A DNA stretch of 64,000 nucleotides. Source: CAYVTV01 sp964563105 (GTDB lineage Bacteria > Bacteroidota > Bacteroidia > Bacteroidales > GCA-2748055). Shown in pieces: positions 26,549 through 35,839 of this stretch; position 1 is the first letter of the stretch, and every line of letters begins with the position of its first letter. The translations under genes and the position numbers were made by a program. A model generated the notes under the pieces. It made no database searches, was not told the DNA's origin, and worked only from the letters and a program-made list of their open reading frames with translations. Location of the stretch: NCBI GenBank assembly GCA_964563105.1, contig CAZLXM010000002.1:1-64000 (forward strand), written 5' to 3'.

Positions 26549-27670
26549 TTGAAAGTATCAGAATACATACGTGATTTATTGCTTTTTCATGACAAACTCA
26601 CTGTACCCGGTCTTGGTACATTTGAAATCCTTAGGGAACCAGCAAGTATAAAAGGAAGAGAAATTTCTCCGCCAAAGTCATTCGTCGTTTTCAATCCAAA
26701 CATCCCGGTAGATGATATGACACTGACATTAAAAATTGCCGCAGCTGAGGAAATAGCCTATGAAGAAGCAGAAAAATATGTTTTGGATTTCAGTAAAAAA
26801 ATTCAAAATATACTTGAAAAAAATAAAGTCGTAAGTATCAAAGGATTGGGCATACTTCAGCGGGATAAAGAAAATAAATACATATTTTTTACAGATGAAA
26901 AATTAAAACTTGATTTTGAAGTCGGCGGATTTGACCCTTTTGAACTGGATCTATTGGATGACCAATTAGATGGGAAGAAAAGCAGTGGACCGGATGATCA
27001 AAAGCAACATGCTGAAACTGAACATCAGGAAACTAAAATAGAATTAAAAAATAATGTTTCAACTGTAAATCAAATTGCCAGTGAAGATGAAGAAAAGCAA
27101 ACACTGATAGAAAATCAAACACTGATATATGAGTCATTCCCCCCTGAATATGACCTGGTTGAAGAAAAAAAGACTAATCGTAAATTTATACGGATTTTGA
27201 CTGCTTCTGTTGTCATAATTTTTATTTCAATTATAGTAGTAGCATTAACTACTGATTTATTTGATAGTCTGAATTTTGCCTTTTTAAATAAATCTTTTAA
27301 ATCTTCCGGAACTTCATTAATTTCAAAGGATCAGGAAAGAAATAACAAACCAACGGAATCAGCCATCGACTCACTTACCAGACTTGAAAATGCTTTGCGG
27401 CTGGAAGAGGAAATTCCTGTTTTACCTTCCTACTCAGAATATCATATAATTGCAGGCAGTTTTTCACTTATGGAAAATGCAGATGACCTGCAGAAAGAAC
27501 TTAGCCTCTTAGGTTATCCAAGCCTTATTATAAATCGTGGCGATGGCTTTTACAGAGTAAGCGCTTCCTCTTTTAAGGATAAAGAAGAGGCTTTACAACA
27601 ACTTGAAGTTTTCAAGGAAAATACTGCTTATAAATCTGCCTGGGTCCTCGGACTTAAAGGATCTATTTAA
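26549..27670 (+). CDS. HU-domain / SPOR-domain transmembrane fusion protein
   Basis: A 373-residue protein with a TTG start; no upstream ATG exists in frame after the promoter element. Residues 1-125 hold tandem HU-like (CCDC81-type) DNA-binding-fold domains: KVSEYIRDLLLFHDKLTVPG and IPVDDMTLTLKIAA. A charged linker follows, then a membrane helix at about 212-235 and a SPOR domain at about 298-370 (YHIIAGSFSLMENADDLQ), which binds denuded peptidoglycan at division sites. The topology puts HU in the cytoplasm and SPOR in the periplasm. This architecture is common in Bacteroidota and may link nucleoid and septum. The gene converges on metG with an 8-base overlap. Confidence 0.85.
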   Translation: MKVSEYIRDLLLFHDKLTVPGLGTFEILREPASIKGREISPPKSFVVFNPNIPVDDMTLTLKIAAAEEIAYEEAEKYVLDFSKKIQNILEKNKVVSIKGLGILQRDKENKYIFFTDEKLKLDFEVGGFDPFELDLLDDQLDGKKSSGPDDQKQHAETEHQETKIELKNNVSTVNQIASEDEEKQTLIENQTLIYESFPPEYDLVEEKKTNRKFIRILTASVVIIFISIIVVALTTDLFDSLNFAFLNKSFKSSGTSLISKDQERNNKPTESAIDSLTRLENALRLEEEIPVLPSYSEYHIIAGSFSLMENADDLQKELSLLGYPSLIINRGDGFYRVSASSFKDKEEALQQLEVFKENTAYKSAWVLGLKGSI

Positions 27671-29702
27671 CTTCTGAACCATTCAATGCACCCGCAGCGG
27701 GTTCAATAAAATAAAGGTTTCCATTCTGGTTTTCTGCCAGAAGGATCATCCCCCTGGATTCAATACCTTTTATCACTCTTGATTCAAGATTTATAAGAAT
27801 ACATACACGCTGACCTTTTAACTTTTCAGGGTCAAAATAATTCGCAATTCCTGATACAACCGTCCTGATATCAAGACCGGTATCTACTGTGATCTTTAAT
27901 AATTTATCTGTTTTGGGGACTCTTTCAGCAGCAATAATTGTCGCCACGCGGATATCCATCCGGCTAAATTCATCAAAAGTAATAACTTCTTTTGCGGGAG
28001 TATAATCCTGAATATGAGTCCTGTCATCAGAATCTTTCACACCTTTTCTTAATTTCTGAATTTGTTTATCAATAGTTTCATCTTCAATTTTTTCAAATAG
28101 AAGTTCTGGTTTTTTTATAGAATGTCCCGATGCTAAAATATTTTTCTTTCCGCAAACATTCCATGACAGATGCTCAATATTTAGGAGGGATCTTAATTTT
28201 GACGACGCATCCGGAAGAAAAGGATCAAACAGTATCGCAAGGTTCGCAGTAAGCTGCATTGAAACATACATAATTGATGCTACACGATCAGCCTGAGTTT
28301 TAATCAATTTCCAAGGTTCTTTATCAGCAAGGTATTTATTTCCCGTCCTTGCAAGATTCATTGCTTCCCTGATTGCATCCCTGAACCTGAAATTTTCAAG
28401 ATAATTCTCAACCCTTAATTTTCTGATTCCAAACTCTTCCAATACCTGTTTGTCATACTCATCAAATTCACCAGGCTCCGGGACCTTTCCATCATAGTAT
28501 TTATGCGTAAGAACAAATGATCTGTTCACAAAGTTTCCAAATATTGCAACTAATTCGTTGTTATTCCTTGCCTGAAATTCCTTCCATGTAAAATCATTGT
28601 CCTTAGTTTCGGGAGAATTTGAACAAAGAACATATTTTAAAACATCCTGTTTACCCGGAAACCCCTCAAGATACTCATGTAGCCATACCGCCCAGTTTCT
28701 GGAAGTGGAAAGCTTATCCCCTTCAAGATTTAAAAATTCATTAGCCGGAACATTTTCAGGTAAAATATAGCTTCCTTCTGCTTTAAGCATTGCAGGAAAA
28801 ATAATACAATGAAATACTATATTATCTTTTCCGATAAAATGAATTAATCTTGTATCTTCACTTTTCCAGTATTTTTCCCAATCCCGCGTAAGTTCTTTTG
28901 TTGCTGAAATATAACCAATAGGCGCATCAAACCAAACATATAATACCTTGCCTTCTGCATCAGGAAGCGGAACAGGAATACCCCAATCCAAATCCCTGCT
29001 TACAGCCCTTGGTTGTAAACCGTTATCTAACCATGATTTACATTGGCCATATACATTTGGTTTCCAATGTTTGTTATCCTCAAGTATCCATTTCTTTAAA
29101 AAAGCTTCATGTTTATCCAAAGGTAAAAACCAGTGTTTCGTTTCCCTGAGTACCGGTTTTGAACCCGACAATGCCGATTTTGGATTAATAAGATCAACAG
29201 CATTCAATGAATTGCCGCATTTTTCACACTGATCCCCATAAGCATTTTCGTATCCACAATAAGGACAAGTCCCTGTAATATAACGATCAGCAAGAAATTG
29301 ATGAGTTTCTGTATCATAATACTGTTCAACATTGGCTTCTGTAAATTCTCCTTTATCATAAAGCTTTTTGAAAAACTCTGAAGAAGTATCATAATGAACT
29401 GCTGAGGTAGTCCTGGAATAAATATCAAAAGAAGTACCGAATTTTCTGAATGACTCTTTATTCATTTCATGAAAGCGATCAACAATTTCACGCGGGGTGA
29501 CCCCTTCATTACGTGCTTTAATTGTAATTGGGATCCCATGTTCGTCAGATCCACACACAAATATTACATCTTCACCCTTTAATCTAAGGTAACGAACATA
29601 AATATCTGCAGGAACATATACACCTGCAAGATGGCCCAGATGAATCGGGCCATTTGCATAAGGAAGGGCTGCAGTAACTGTAAACCGCTTGTAAGATTTC
29701 AT
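27663..29702 (-). CDS. metG: methionyl-tRNA synthetase
   Basis: A 679-residue class I synthetase that charges tRNA-Met. The HIGH motif is GPIHLGHLAG near residues 18-27, with CGSDEHGIPITIKA following. A zinc knuckle CPYCGYENAYGDQCEKCG is at about 144-161. The KMSKS motif is KLSTSRN, the form usual in Bacteroidota. The C-terminus carries an OB-fold tRNA-binding domain starting near DEFSRMDIRVATIIAAE. The length is normal for the two-domain form. The end overlaps the HU-SPOR stop by 8 bases, tail to tail. Confidence 0.97.
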   Translation of the reverse strand: MKSYKRFTVTAALPYANGPIHLGHLAGVYVPADIYVRYLRLKGEDVIFVCGSDEHGIPITIKARNEGVTPREIVDRFHEMNKESFRKFGTSFDIYSRTTSAVHYDTSSEFFKKLYDKGEFTEANVEQYYDTETHQFLADRYITGTCPYCGYENAYGDQCEKCGNSLNAVDLINPKSALSGSKPVLRETKHWFLPLDKHEAFLKKWILEDNKHWKPNVYGQCKSWLDNGLQPRAVSRDLDWGIPVPLPDAEGKVLYVWFDAPIGYISATKELTRDWEKYWKSEDTRLIHFIGKDNIVFHCIIFPAMLKAEGSYILPENVPANEFLNLEGDKLSTSRNWAVWLHEYLEGFPGKQDVLKYVLCSNSPETKDNDFTWKEFQARNNNELVAIFGNFVNRSFVLTHKYYDGKVPEPGEFDEYDKQVLEEFGIRKLRVENYLENFRFRDAIREAMNLARTGNKYLADKEPWKLIKTQADRVASIMYVSMQLTANLAILFDPFLPDASSKLRSLLNIEHLSWNVCGKKNILASGHSIKKPELLFEKIEDETIDKQIQKLRKGVKDSDDRTHIQDYTPAKEVITFDEFSRMDIRVATIIAAERVPKTDKLLKITVDTGLDIRTVVSGIANYFDPEKLKGQRVCILINLESRVIKGIESRGMILLAENQNGNLYFIEPAAGALNGSEVK

Positions 29703-29730
29703 TATTTTTCAGCTAAAAATTAAAGTTTTG

Positions 29731-29738
29731 CAAAGATA
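29731..29738 (-). promoter_or_regulatory. -7 promoter element of metG
   Basis: On the minus strand this reads TATCTTTG, matching TAnnTTTG. Transcription would begin near 29724, about 22 bases before the metG ATG. It shares the intergenic region with the panC promoter in divergent orientation. Confidence 0.55.
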
Positions 29739-29810
29739 AGGAAGATCACTAAACTTTATCTCCCGACAGGCTTTTTTTATAAAGGGCTGAAACAGTTTAT
29801 CAAAATATTC

Positions 29811-29818
29811 TACTTTTG
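29811..29818 (+). promoter_or_regulatory. -7 promoter element of panC
   Basis: TACTTTTG matches TAnnTTTG and lies 17 bases before the panC ATG, giving a leader of about 12 bases. Confidence 0.5.
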
Positions 29819-29835
29819 CATAATATTCAAAAAAT

Positions 29836-30672
29836 ATGGAACTAATATACTCTTCAGACAGTTTATTGAATTATCGCAGCCAATTAGACGAAAAATTAAT
29901 TATCGGTTTTGTGCCCACCATGGGGGCTCTCCATCCCGGGCATCTTTCCCTTGTTAAAAAAGCTAAAGAAGAATCTGATATTGTAGTTGTAAGTATTTTT
30001 ATAAACCCGACTCAGTTCAATGATCCCCTCGACCTGAAAAATTATCCCAGAACAAAGGAAGAAGATATATCCTTACTTGGTCCATTGGATACTGATGCTG
30101 TTTTTTTACCTGAAGAAGAGGATATTTATCCCGAAAAAGACACCCGGATATTCAATTTTGGTTATCTCGAAAATATTATGGAAGGCAAATACAGGCCGGG
30201 ACATTTTAACGGAGTAGCCCAGGTAGTAAGTCGCTTATTCGACCTTGTAAAACCTCATAAGGCTTTTTTTGGCCAAAAAGATTTCCAACAATTGGCAATT
30301 ATTAAAAAACTGGTTACAATGCTTAATTACCCGGTTGAAATAATTGCCTGCCCGATAATACGTGAGCCGGACGGACTGGCAATGAGTTCACGAAACCGTT
30401 TACTTACACACGAAGAAAGGGCACATGCACCTTTAATTGCAAAAACATTATTTGCAGCCGGAGAGAAAAAAAACATCCTTTCTTTACCGGAACTTAAAAG
30501 CTGGGTTATTGAAACTATTGAAAATGATCATTTTTTTAAACTTGAATATTTTGAGATTGTTAATACAGAAACCCTTATTCCGGCTAATTCCTGGAATGAC
30601 CCCTGCTCTAAAACAGGATGTGTGGCTGTAAAAATTGGGAATATAAGACTTATTGATAATGTGAATTTATAA
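29836..30672 (+). CDS. panC: pantoate-beta-alanine ligase
   Basis: PanC joins pantoate and beta-alanine with ATP to make pantothenate, the CoA precursor. The 278 residues include the nucleotide-binding FVPTMGALHPGHLSLV (HIGH-like), INPTQFNDPLDLKNYPR, FFGQKDFQQLAII and the KMSKS-like MSSRNRLLT. It is cytoplasmic. It is followed after 16 bases by panD, which supplies beta-alanine, so the two last steps are co-located. Confidence 0.96.
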   Translation: MELIYSSDSLLNYRSQLDEKLIIGFVPTMGALHPGHLSLVKKAKEESDIVVVSIFINPTQFNDPLDLKNYPRTKEEDISLLGPLDTDAVFLPEEEDIYPEKDTRIFNFGYLENIMEGKYRPGHFNGVAQVVSRLFDLVKPHKAFFGQKDFQQLAIIKKLVTMLNYPVEIIACPIIREPDGLAMSSRNRLLTHEERAHAPLIAKTLFAAGEKKNILSLPELKSWVIETIENDHFFKLEYFEIVNTETLIPANSWNDPCSKTGCVAVKIGNIRLIDNVNL

Positions 30673-30681
30673 CTAACTTTG
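30653..30681 (+). promoter_or_regulatory. possible internal promoter of panD with near-leaderless start
   Basis: TTG at 30653-30655 and TAACTTTG at 30674-30681 are separated by 18 bases, close to the Bacteroidota spacing. Transcription would begin at about 30686-30689, essentially at the panD ATG (30689). The -33 part lies inside the end of panC. Confidence 0.4.
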
Positions 30682-30688
30682 CAGTATT

Positions 30689-31039
30689 ATGAACATTGAA
30701 ATTATTAAATCAAAAATTCACAGGGTTAGTGTCACAGGTGCAGATCTGAATTACACGGGCAGTATCACAATTGATGAGGATCTTATGGATGCTGCAAACC
30801 TTATTGCCGGTGAAAAAGTACAGGTAGTTAACATAAATAATGGAGAACGCTTTGAAACTTATATTATTACAGGTAAAAGAGGCAGCGGCGAAATTTGTCT
30901 GAATGGACCTGCAGCAAGAAAAGTTTCAGTTGGGGATATCATTATTATTATGTCATACGCATCCATGGATTTTGAAGAAGCAAAAAAATTCAAACCCTCC
31001 ATTATTTGCCCCGACACCTATACAAATAAACTGGTTTAG
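30689..31039 (+). CDS. panD: aspartate 1-decarboxylase
   Basis: PanD makes beta-alanine from aspartate using a pyruvoyl group formed by self-cleavage. The 116 residues show the cleavage site G24-S25 in NYTGSITIDEDLM, the IHRVSVTGADLNY lead, VNINNGERFETYII and GAAR-like NGPAARKVSVGDIIIIMSYA. It belongs to the pyruvoyl type. The next gene begins 10 bases after its stop. Confidence 0.95.
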   Translation: MNIEIIKSKIHRVSVTGADLNYTGSITIDEDLMDAANLIAGEKVQVVNINNGERFETYIITGKRGSGEICLNGPAARKVSVGDIIIIMSYASMDFEEAKKFKPSIICPDTYTNKLV

Positions 31040-31049
31040 ATCTCAGGCC

Positions 31050-32102
31050 TTGAAAGAAACCTTCCTTAAAACACTGAAGTTTTTTGTATTCCTTTCAATC
31101 GGAGGGATATTATTATATTTGGCATTTAAGGGAATTAACCTTCAAAGTATCTGGAATGACCTGAAAACAGCAAAATATTCCTGGATATTACTTTCCCTGT
31201 TTTTGGCATTACTTGCACAGTTAAGCAGGGCATACCGCTGGAATTTGATTATTGAACCAATGGGGCATAAACCACATTTCCTAAATACTTTTTATGCCAT
31301 GATGACAGGATATCTGGCAAATTTTGCCTTACCCAGGATCGGAGAAATCACCCGTTGTGCATCTCTGGGTAAAAAGGAAAAGATACCAGTGGATAAACTC
31401 CTCGGCACAGTAATCCTGGAAAGAATAATTGACCTGCTCTCACTTTTTATCCTGCTGATTTTCCTGCTGATTATAAAATTTGAAATATTTGGCAATTTTA
31501 TTAAAAACAATATTTTTATTCCAATTAAAGAAAAAGTTACTTCCACTCTTGGGTTCCACTGGATAATATGGATGGTTGTCCTGTTATTTTTAATTGGCTT
31601 ATTCCTTCTCTACTACACTTATTATCGTGAAATATTACGAAAATTTAAAGTTTTTAATAAATTTAAAAATATTATAAAGGGAATTCTGGAAGGAATTAAA
31701 TCAATATACAGGATGAAAAGAAAAAAAGAATTCATTCTTCATACGATAATTATATGGTCCTTATATCTTATGATGACATGGGTTGTGGTTTTCTCCCTGC
31801 CTTATACTTCCGGCCTTAAAATAATTGACGGGTTATTTATCCTTGTAATTGGGGCACTTGGTATGTCAGTTCCGGTTCAATCAGGGATAGGGGCTTTTCA
31901 CTGGATAGTATCACGCGGGCTTTTTGCTGTTTATCCCTTTATCACACTGGAACAAGGATTGGCATTTGCAACAATCTCACATAGCTCACAATCTTTACTG
32001 GTTATTCTTCTTGGATCATTCTCTTTTATTATGTTATTTTATGAAAAAGACTTTCTCCGCAAAAACAAATTCAAACAGATAAATGATTTGAAATCTGCAT
32101 GA
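31050..32102 (+). CDS. lysylphosphatidylglycerol synthase TM region/UPF0104 family membrane protein
   Basis: About 350 residues with 7-8 membrane helices, of the LPG_synthase_TM/AglD2 flippase-like family. The segments LAQLSRAYRWNLIIEPMG, NFALPRIGEITRCASLG and GIGAFHWIVSRGLF are typical. A longer frame opens at 30903, but its first 49 residues lie over panD in another frame and look random; the TTG at 31050, just after the panD stop, gives the natural N-terminus LKETFLKTLKFFVFLSIGG. The family is linked to lipid modification or transport, and the exact role is unknown. Confidence 0.85.
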   Translation: MKETFLKTLKFFVFLSIGGILLYLAFKGINLQSIWNDLKTAKYSWILLSLFLALLAQLSRAYRWNLIIEPMGHKPHFLNTFYAMMTGYLANFALPRIGEITRCASLGKKEKIPVDKLLGTVILERIIDLLSLFILLIFLLIIKFEIFGNFIKNNIFIPIKEKVTSTLGFHWIIWMVVLLFLIGLFLLYYTYYREILRKFKVFNKFKNIIKGILEGIKSIYRMKRKKEFILHTIIIWSLYLMMTWVVVFSLPYTSGLKIIDGLFILVIGALGMSVPVQSGIGAFHWIVSRGLFAVYPFITLEQGLAFATISHSSQSLLVILLGSFSFIMLFYEKDFLRKNKFKQINDLKSA

Positions 32103-32148
32103 TAATTAACATAAATAAACAATTATTAACAACTAAACTTCAATTATT

Positions 32149-32646
32149 GTGAAAATAAATCCCGATCCGGTTCAAAAAATTATATCCCGGGAAATGATCC
32201 CTTCTTTAAAAAAGGAATGGGAAAAGCAAAAACGAAAAGTTGTTTTTACCAATGGTTGTTTTGACATAATCCACAGAGGCCATGTGGAATACTTAAAAAA
32301 AGCATCTCAATCAGGCGACATTCTTTTTATTGGTCTTAACTCAGATGATTCTGTGAAAAGACTTAAAGGAGAAAGCAGGCCTCTGCAGGATCAGTTTTCC
32401 AGGGCCCTTATCCTGGCTTCATTTCAGTTTACCGATTATGTTTGTATATTTAATGAAGATACTCCATATGAATTAATTAAACTGGTACAACCTGAAGTGC
32501 TGATAAAAGGAAGTGATTATAAGCCTGAAGATATTGTTGGTTATGATATTGTTACGGCAAACAATGGAAAAGTTGTTACAATTGACTTTGTACAGGGATT
32601 TTCCAGTACAGCTATAATTAAAAAAATAGAAAAAGGTTCAAAATAA
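32149..32646 (+). CDS. rfaE2: RfaE2/HldE-type ADP-heptose synthase nucleotidyltransferase domain protein
   Basis: A 165-residue cytidylyltransferase-fold enzyme, starting at GTG. The motif TNGCFDIIHRGH (residues 34-45, H42 and H45 binding nucleotide) and KGSDYKPEDIVGYDIV near the end match the D-glycero-beta-D-manno-heptose 1-phosphate adenylyltransferase half of HldE. That enzyme makes ADP-heptose for the lipopolysaccharide inner core. The kinase half is not fused here, and no heptose kinase is nearby. A generic glycerol-3-phosphate cytidylyltransferase is less likely given the C-terminal VQGFSSTAIIKKI. Confidence 0.85.
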   Translation: MKINPDPVQKIISREMIPSLKKEWEKQKRKVVFTNGCFDIIHRGHVEYLKKASQSGDILFIGLNSDDSVKRLKGESRPLQDQFSRALILASFQFTDYVCIFNEDTPYELIKLVQPEVLIKGSDYKPEDIVGYDIVTANNGKVVTIDFVQGFSSTAIIKKIEKGSK

Positions 32647-32663
32647 AAGTTCTGAAAGAACTT
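32647..32663. repeat. small hairpin between rfaE2 and radA
   Basis: AAGTTC (32647-32652) and GAACTT (32658-32663) form a perfect 6-base stem with a 5-base loop right after the rfaE2 stop. No T-run follows, so termination is doubtful. Confidence 0.3.
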
Positions 32664-32680
32664 ATTATTAACAATTATTA

Positions 32681-34042
32681 ATGGCCAAATCAAAATCCAC
32701 TTATATCTGCCAAAATTGCGGGGCTGAAGCTGCAAAATGGATCGGGCGCTGTCCTTCCTGCGGCGAATGGAATACTTACGCCGAGGAAGTTATATCTAAA
32801 CAAGCAACTTTAAGGCCATCCTTTTCAGGCAGCATATCATCGGGGCCCGAAAAATTAAAAAATATCAGCATTCAACAAAATCTGCGGATAGATACTAAAA
32901 ATAATGAATTTAACAGAGTCCTGGGGGGCGGGCTTGTACCCGGTTCATTAATACTAATAGGTGGTGAACCCGGTATCGGGAAATCTACCCTTGCCCTTCA
33001 AATAGCACTTCAACTTACTAATTTAAAAATTCTTTATGTTTCAGGCGAGGAAAGCGCACAGCAAATAAAATTAAGGGCCGGGCGCCTTGGTGAAACTGCT
33101 TCAAATGAATGTATGATTTTCACCGAAACAAACCTTGAAACAGTTATGGCAGTTGCAAATCAGATTAAACCGGACATGATCATACTGGATTCTATACAGA
33201 CCATGTATACAGACAGGATAGAATCATCACCCGGAAGTGTTTCACAAGTTCGGGAATGCGCTTCTTTCTGGTTGAAATTTGCAAAAGAAACTCATACTCC
33301 CGTTATACTTATCGGACACATAACAAAAGACGGGGCCATTGCCGGGCCAAAAGTACTTGAACATATTGTAGATACCGTTCTGCAATTTGAAGGGGACAGT
33401 AATTATATGTATCGTATCCTCAGAGCTGTTAAAAACCGTTTTGGTTCAACTTCCGAAATTGGAGTATATGAAATGCTGGGAACAGGCCTAAAAGAAATTC
33501 CTAACCCTTCAGAGATCCTTATCTCACAAAATCCTGAAAATCTCAGCGGGGTAGCAGTTGCATCGACAATGGAAGGAGTACGTCCCCTGCTTGTTGAAGT
33601 GCAGGCACTTGTAAGCAATGCAGCATATTCTTCCCCGCAAAGATCAGGAACCGGATTCGATTTACGCCGCCTGGGTATGTTACTTGCAGTGCTGGAAAAA
33701 AAAGCAAATTTCAGGCTTATTACTAAAGATGTTTTTCTGAATATAGCCGGAGGATTAAGAGTAGACGACCCTGCTGTAGACCTGGCAGTAATTGCAGCAA
33801 TCCTTTCTTCTGCCATTGACAAAGCTGTTGGAAACAAAATATGCCTGGCAGGAGAAATTAGTTTGTCCGGAGAAGTAAGGCCTGTAAACAGAATTGAGCA
33901 AAGAATTGCTGAAGCAGCAAAACTGGGATTTGAACAGATGATCATCTCTTCTTACAATAAAAAAGGACTTCATTCTCAGAAATATCAAATGAATATTAAT
34001 TTTATTTCAAAAATACAACAACTCCCGAAACTATTGTTTTGA
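32681..34042 (+). CDS. radA: DNA repair protein RadA
   Basis: RadA (Sms) is a RecA-like branch-migration helicase used in recombination intermediates. The 453 residues begin with a four-Cys zinc finger (C10, C13, C24, C27), then a Walker A GGEPGIGKST around K101. The RadA-specific motif KNRFGS starts at residue 251. A Lon-protease-like domain ends the protein (GGLRVDDPAVDLAVIAAILS, CLAGEISLSGEVRPV). It is full length. The following ABC ATPase begins 72 bases later on the same strand. Confidence 0.97.
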   Translation: MAKSKSTYICQNCGAEAAKWIGRCPSCGEWNTYAEEVISKQATLRPSFSGSISSGPEKLKNISIQQNLRIDTKNNEFNRVLGGGLVPGSLILIGGEPGIGKSTLALQIALQLTNLKILYVSGEESAQQIKLRAGRLGETASNECMIFTETNLETVMAVANQIKPDMIILDSIQTMYTDRIESSPGSVSQVRECASFWLKFAKETHTPVILIGHITKDGAIAGPKVLEHIVDTVLQFEGDSNYMYRILRAVKNRFGSTSEIGVYEMLGTGLKEIPNPSEILISQNPENLSGVAVASTMEGVRPLLVEVQALVSNAAYSSPQRSGTGFDLRRLGMLLAVLEKKANFRLITKDVFLNIAGGLRVDDPAVDLAVIAAILSSAIDKAVGNKICLAGEISLSGEVRPVNRIEQRIAEAAKLGFEQMIISSYNKKGLHSQKYQMNINFISKIQQLPKLLF

Positions 34043-34114
34043 AGAAAATTATAGAAATTAAGTATCATGATGATTTCTTAAAATCGAGACAGACGTATAA
34101 TCTAAGCCAACTTA

Positions 34115-35824
34115 ATGCAGAAAAACATCCTCGAAATAAAAAATCTGAAGCTTGCATTTTTAAAAAATAATATGCAGCAACTTATCCTCGACAATGTTTC
34201 ATTTGAAGTACCCCGAAACAAAGTAACCGGAGTTGCAGGTGAGTCTGGTTCAGGTAAATCAATGACAGCTTTGTCGCTTGTAAGATTATATCCCCCGGGA
34301 ATAAAATTTATTTCAGGGAATATATTTCTAAATGAGGAAAATGAATCTCTTGATCTAACTACACTCAACAAGAATAAAATCCGCAATATAAGGGGGAAAA
34401 AAATTTCCATGATATTTCAGGAACCCATGAGCTCACTAAATCCTTCACTGAAATGCGGATTTCAGGTAAAAGAAGCACTAATAGCCCATGAAAAAGTCTC
34501 TTCAAAAATAGCACGTGAAAAAGTAAAATATATGTTCGATGAAGTAAAACTTCCTAATCCCGAAAACATATATAATTCATATCCTCATCAGTTATCCGGG
34601 GGGCAGCGTCAAAGGGTAATGATAGCAATGGCATTGATCTCAAATCCTTTGCTTTTAATTGCAGACGAACCAACCACTGCCCTGGATGTTACGGTACAAA
34701 AGAAAATTCTTGATCTTTTTCATGAAATTATTGACAATTATAAGCTTAGCATTATTTTTATTACTCACAATCTCCATCTGTTACAGTCATTTGCTCATCA
34801 AATTGTGATTATGAGGAATGGTAAAGTAATGGAAGCAGGAGAATCACATAAAATATTTCATTTCCCTGAAAACCCTTATACCAAAGGCCTTATTGCCTGC
34901 CAGCCTTCATTGGATACTAAGCCTGTACGTTTACTGACTGTTCAGGACTTTGAAGCAGGTATAAAAATAAATGATATTAAAGAAATAAGGATTCCAAAAG
35001 CTAAAAATCAAAAGGAACTTCTTAGCCTGAATAATCTGTCGGTAAACTTTTCCAAACCAGGAAAATTATTCTCCCGGCAAAAAACCAGGTTTACTGCTGT
35101 TGATAATATTGAACTTAAAGTATATGAAGGAGAAACTATAGGTATTGTCGGAGAATCAGGATGCGGGAAAACAAGTTTGGGTAAAGCTATATTAAGGTTA
35201 TTGCCGGAAACTAATGGTAAAGTGATCTATAAAAACCACGATATTAGTGATTTAAAAGGGAAACAACTACAAGATTTCAGAAAAAAAGTACAGGTAGTTT
35301 TTCAGGATCCCTATTCTTCACTCAATCCTCTACAAAGTGCCGGTGCAACGATCATCGAAGCCATGAAAGTTCACCTTAAACAATTAAGTCCAAAAGAAAG
35401 AAAAGAAAGATGCAGTCAGTTATTTGAAAAAGTAGGACTCAGCCCCGACAGTATAAATAAATATCCGCATCAATTCTCGGGCGGCCAAAGGCAACGAATT
35501 GGAATTGCACGGTGTCTGGCCCTTGAACCCGAACTTATCATTCTGGATGAAGCTGTATCAGCGCTTGATGTTTCAGTTCAGGCACAAATACTGAATCTTT
35601 TGAATGACCTTAAAGAGGAACTTGGATTGACATATATATTCATTTCCCATGATCTTGCCGTGGTAAAATATATGTCTGATCGTGTAATTGTAATGCAAAA
35701 CGGAAAAATAGCTGAAAGCGGCGAATCATCAAAAATTTATAAAAATCCTGTTTCTGAATATACTAAATCTTTAATCAAATCAATTCCCGGACTTAACAGA
35801 AATATAAGATCTCAATTCAACTAA
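34115..35824 (+). CDS. fused oligopeptide/dipeptide ABC transporter ATP-binding protein (two ATPase domains)
   Basis: A 569-residue protein with two complete ABC ATPase domains in one chain, like YejF or a DppD-DppF fusion. Domain 1: Walker A GESGSGKS (about residue 44), signature LSGGQRQRVMIA, Walker B LLIADEPTTALD. Domain 2: GESGCGKTSLGKA (about 350), FSGGQRQRIGIA and LIILDEAVSALD. PYTKGLIAC and EYTKSLIKSIPG are the oligopeptide-family tails. No permease or binding protein is nearby, so they are encoded elsewhere. It converges on the PBP1A gene. Confidence 0.93.
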   Translation: MQKNILEIKNLKLAFLKNNMQQLILDNVSFEVPRNKVTGVAGESGSGKSMTALSLVRLYPPGIKFISGNIFLNEENESLDLTTLNKNKIRNIRGKKISMIFQEPMSSLNPSLKCGFQVKEALIAHEKVSSKIAREKVKYMFDEVKLPNPENIYNSYPHQLSGGQRQRVMIAMALISNPLLLIADEPTTALDVTVQKKILDLFHEIIDNYKLSIIFITHNLHLLQSFAHQIVIMRNGKVMEAGESHKIFHFPENPYTKGLIACQPSLDTKPVRLLTVQDFEAGIKINDIKEIRIPKAKNQKELLSLNNLSVNFSKPGKLFSRQKTRFTAVDNIELKVYEGETIGIVGESGCGKTSLGKAILRLLPETNGKVIYKNHDISDLKGKQLQDFRKKVQVVFQDPYSSLNPLQSAGATIIEAMKVHLKQLSPKERKERCSQLFEKVGLSPDSINKYPHQFSGGQRQRIGIARCLALEPELIILDEAVSALDVSVQAQILNLLNDLKEELGLTYIFISHDLAVVKYMSDRVIVMQNGKIAESGESSKIYKNPVSEYTKSLIKSIPGLNRNIRSQFN

Positions 35825-35839
35825 TTATTTTATGACTTT

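Noticed and set aside
30903..31049. Longer start for the LPG-synthase-TM-like protein inside panD
   Set aside because: The added residues are an out-of-frame reading of panD; the TTG at 31050 gives the family N-terminus.
33403..33945. 180-residue open frame antisense to radA
   Set aside because: It lies wholly inside a strongly conserved gene, has low-complexity S/P/R-rich composition and no recognisable motif.
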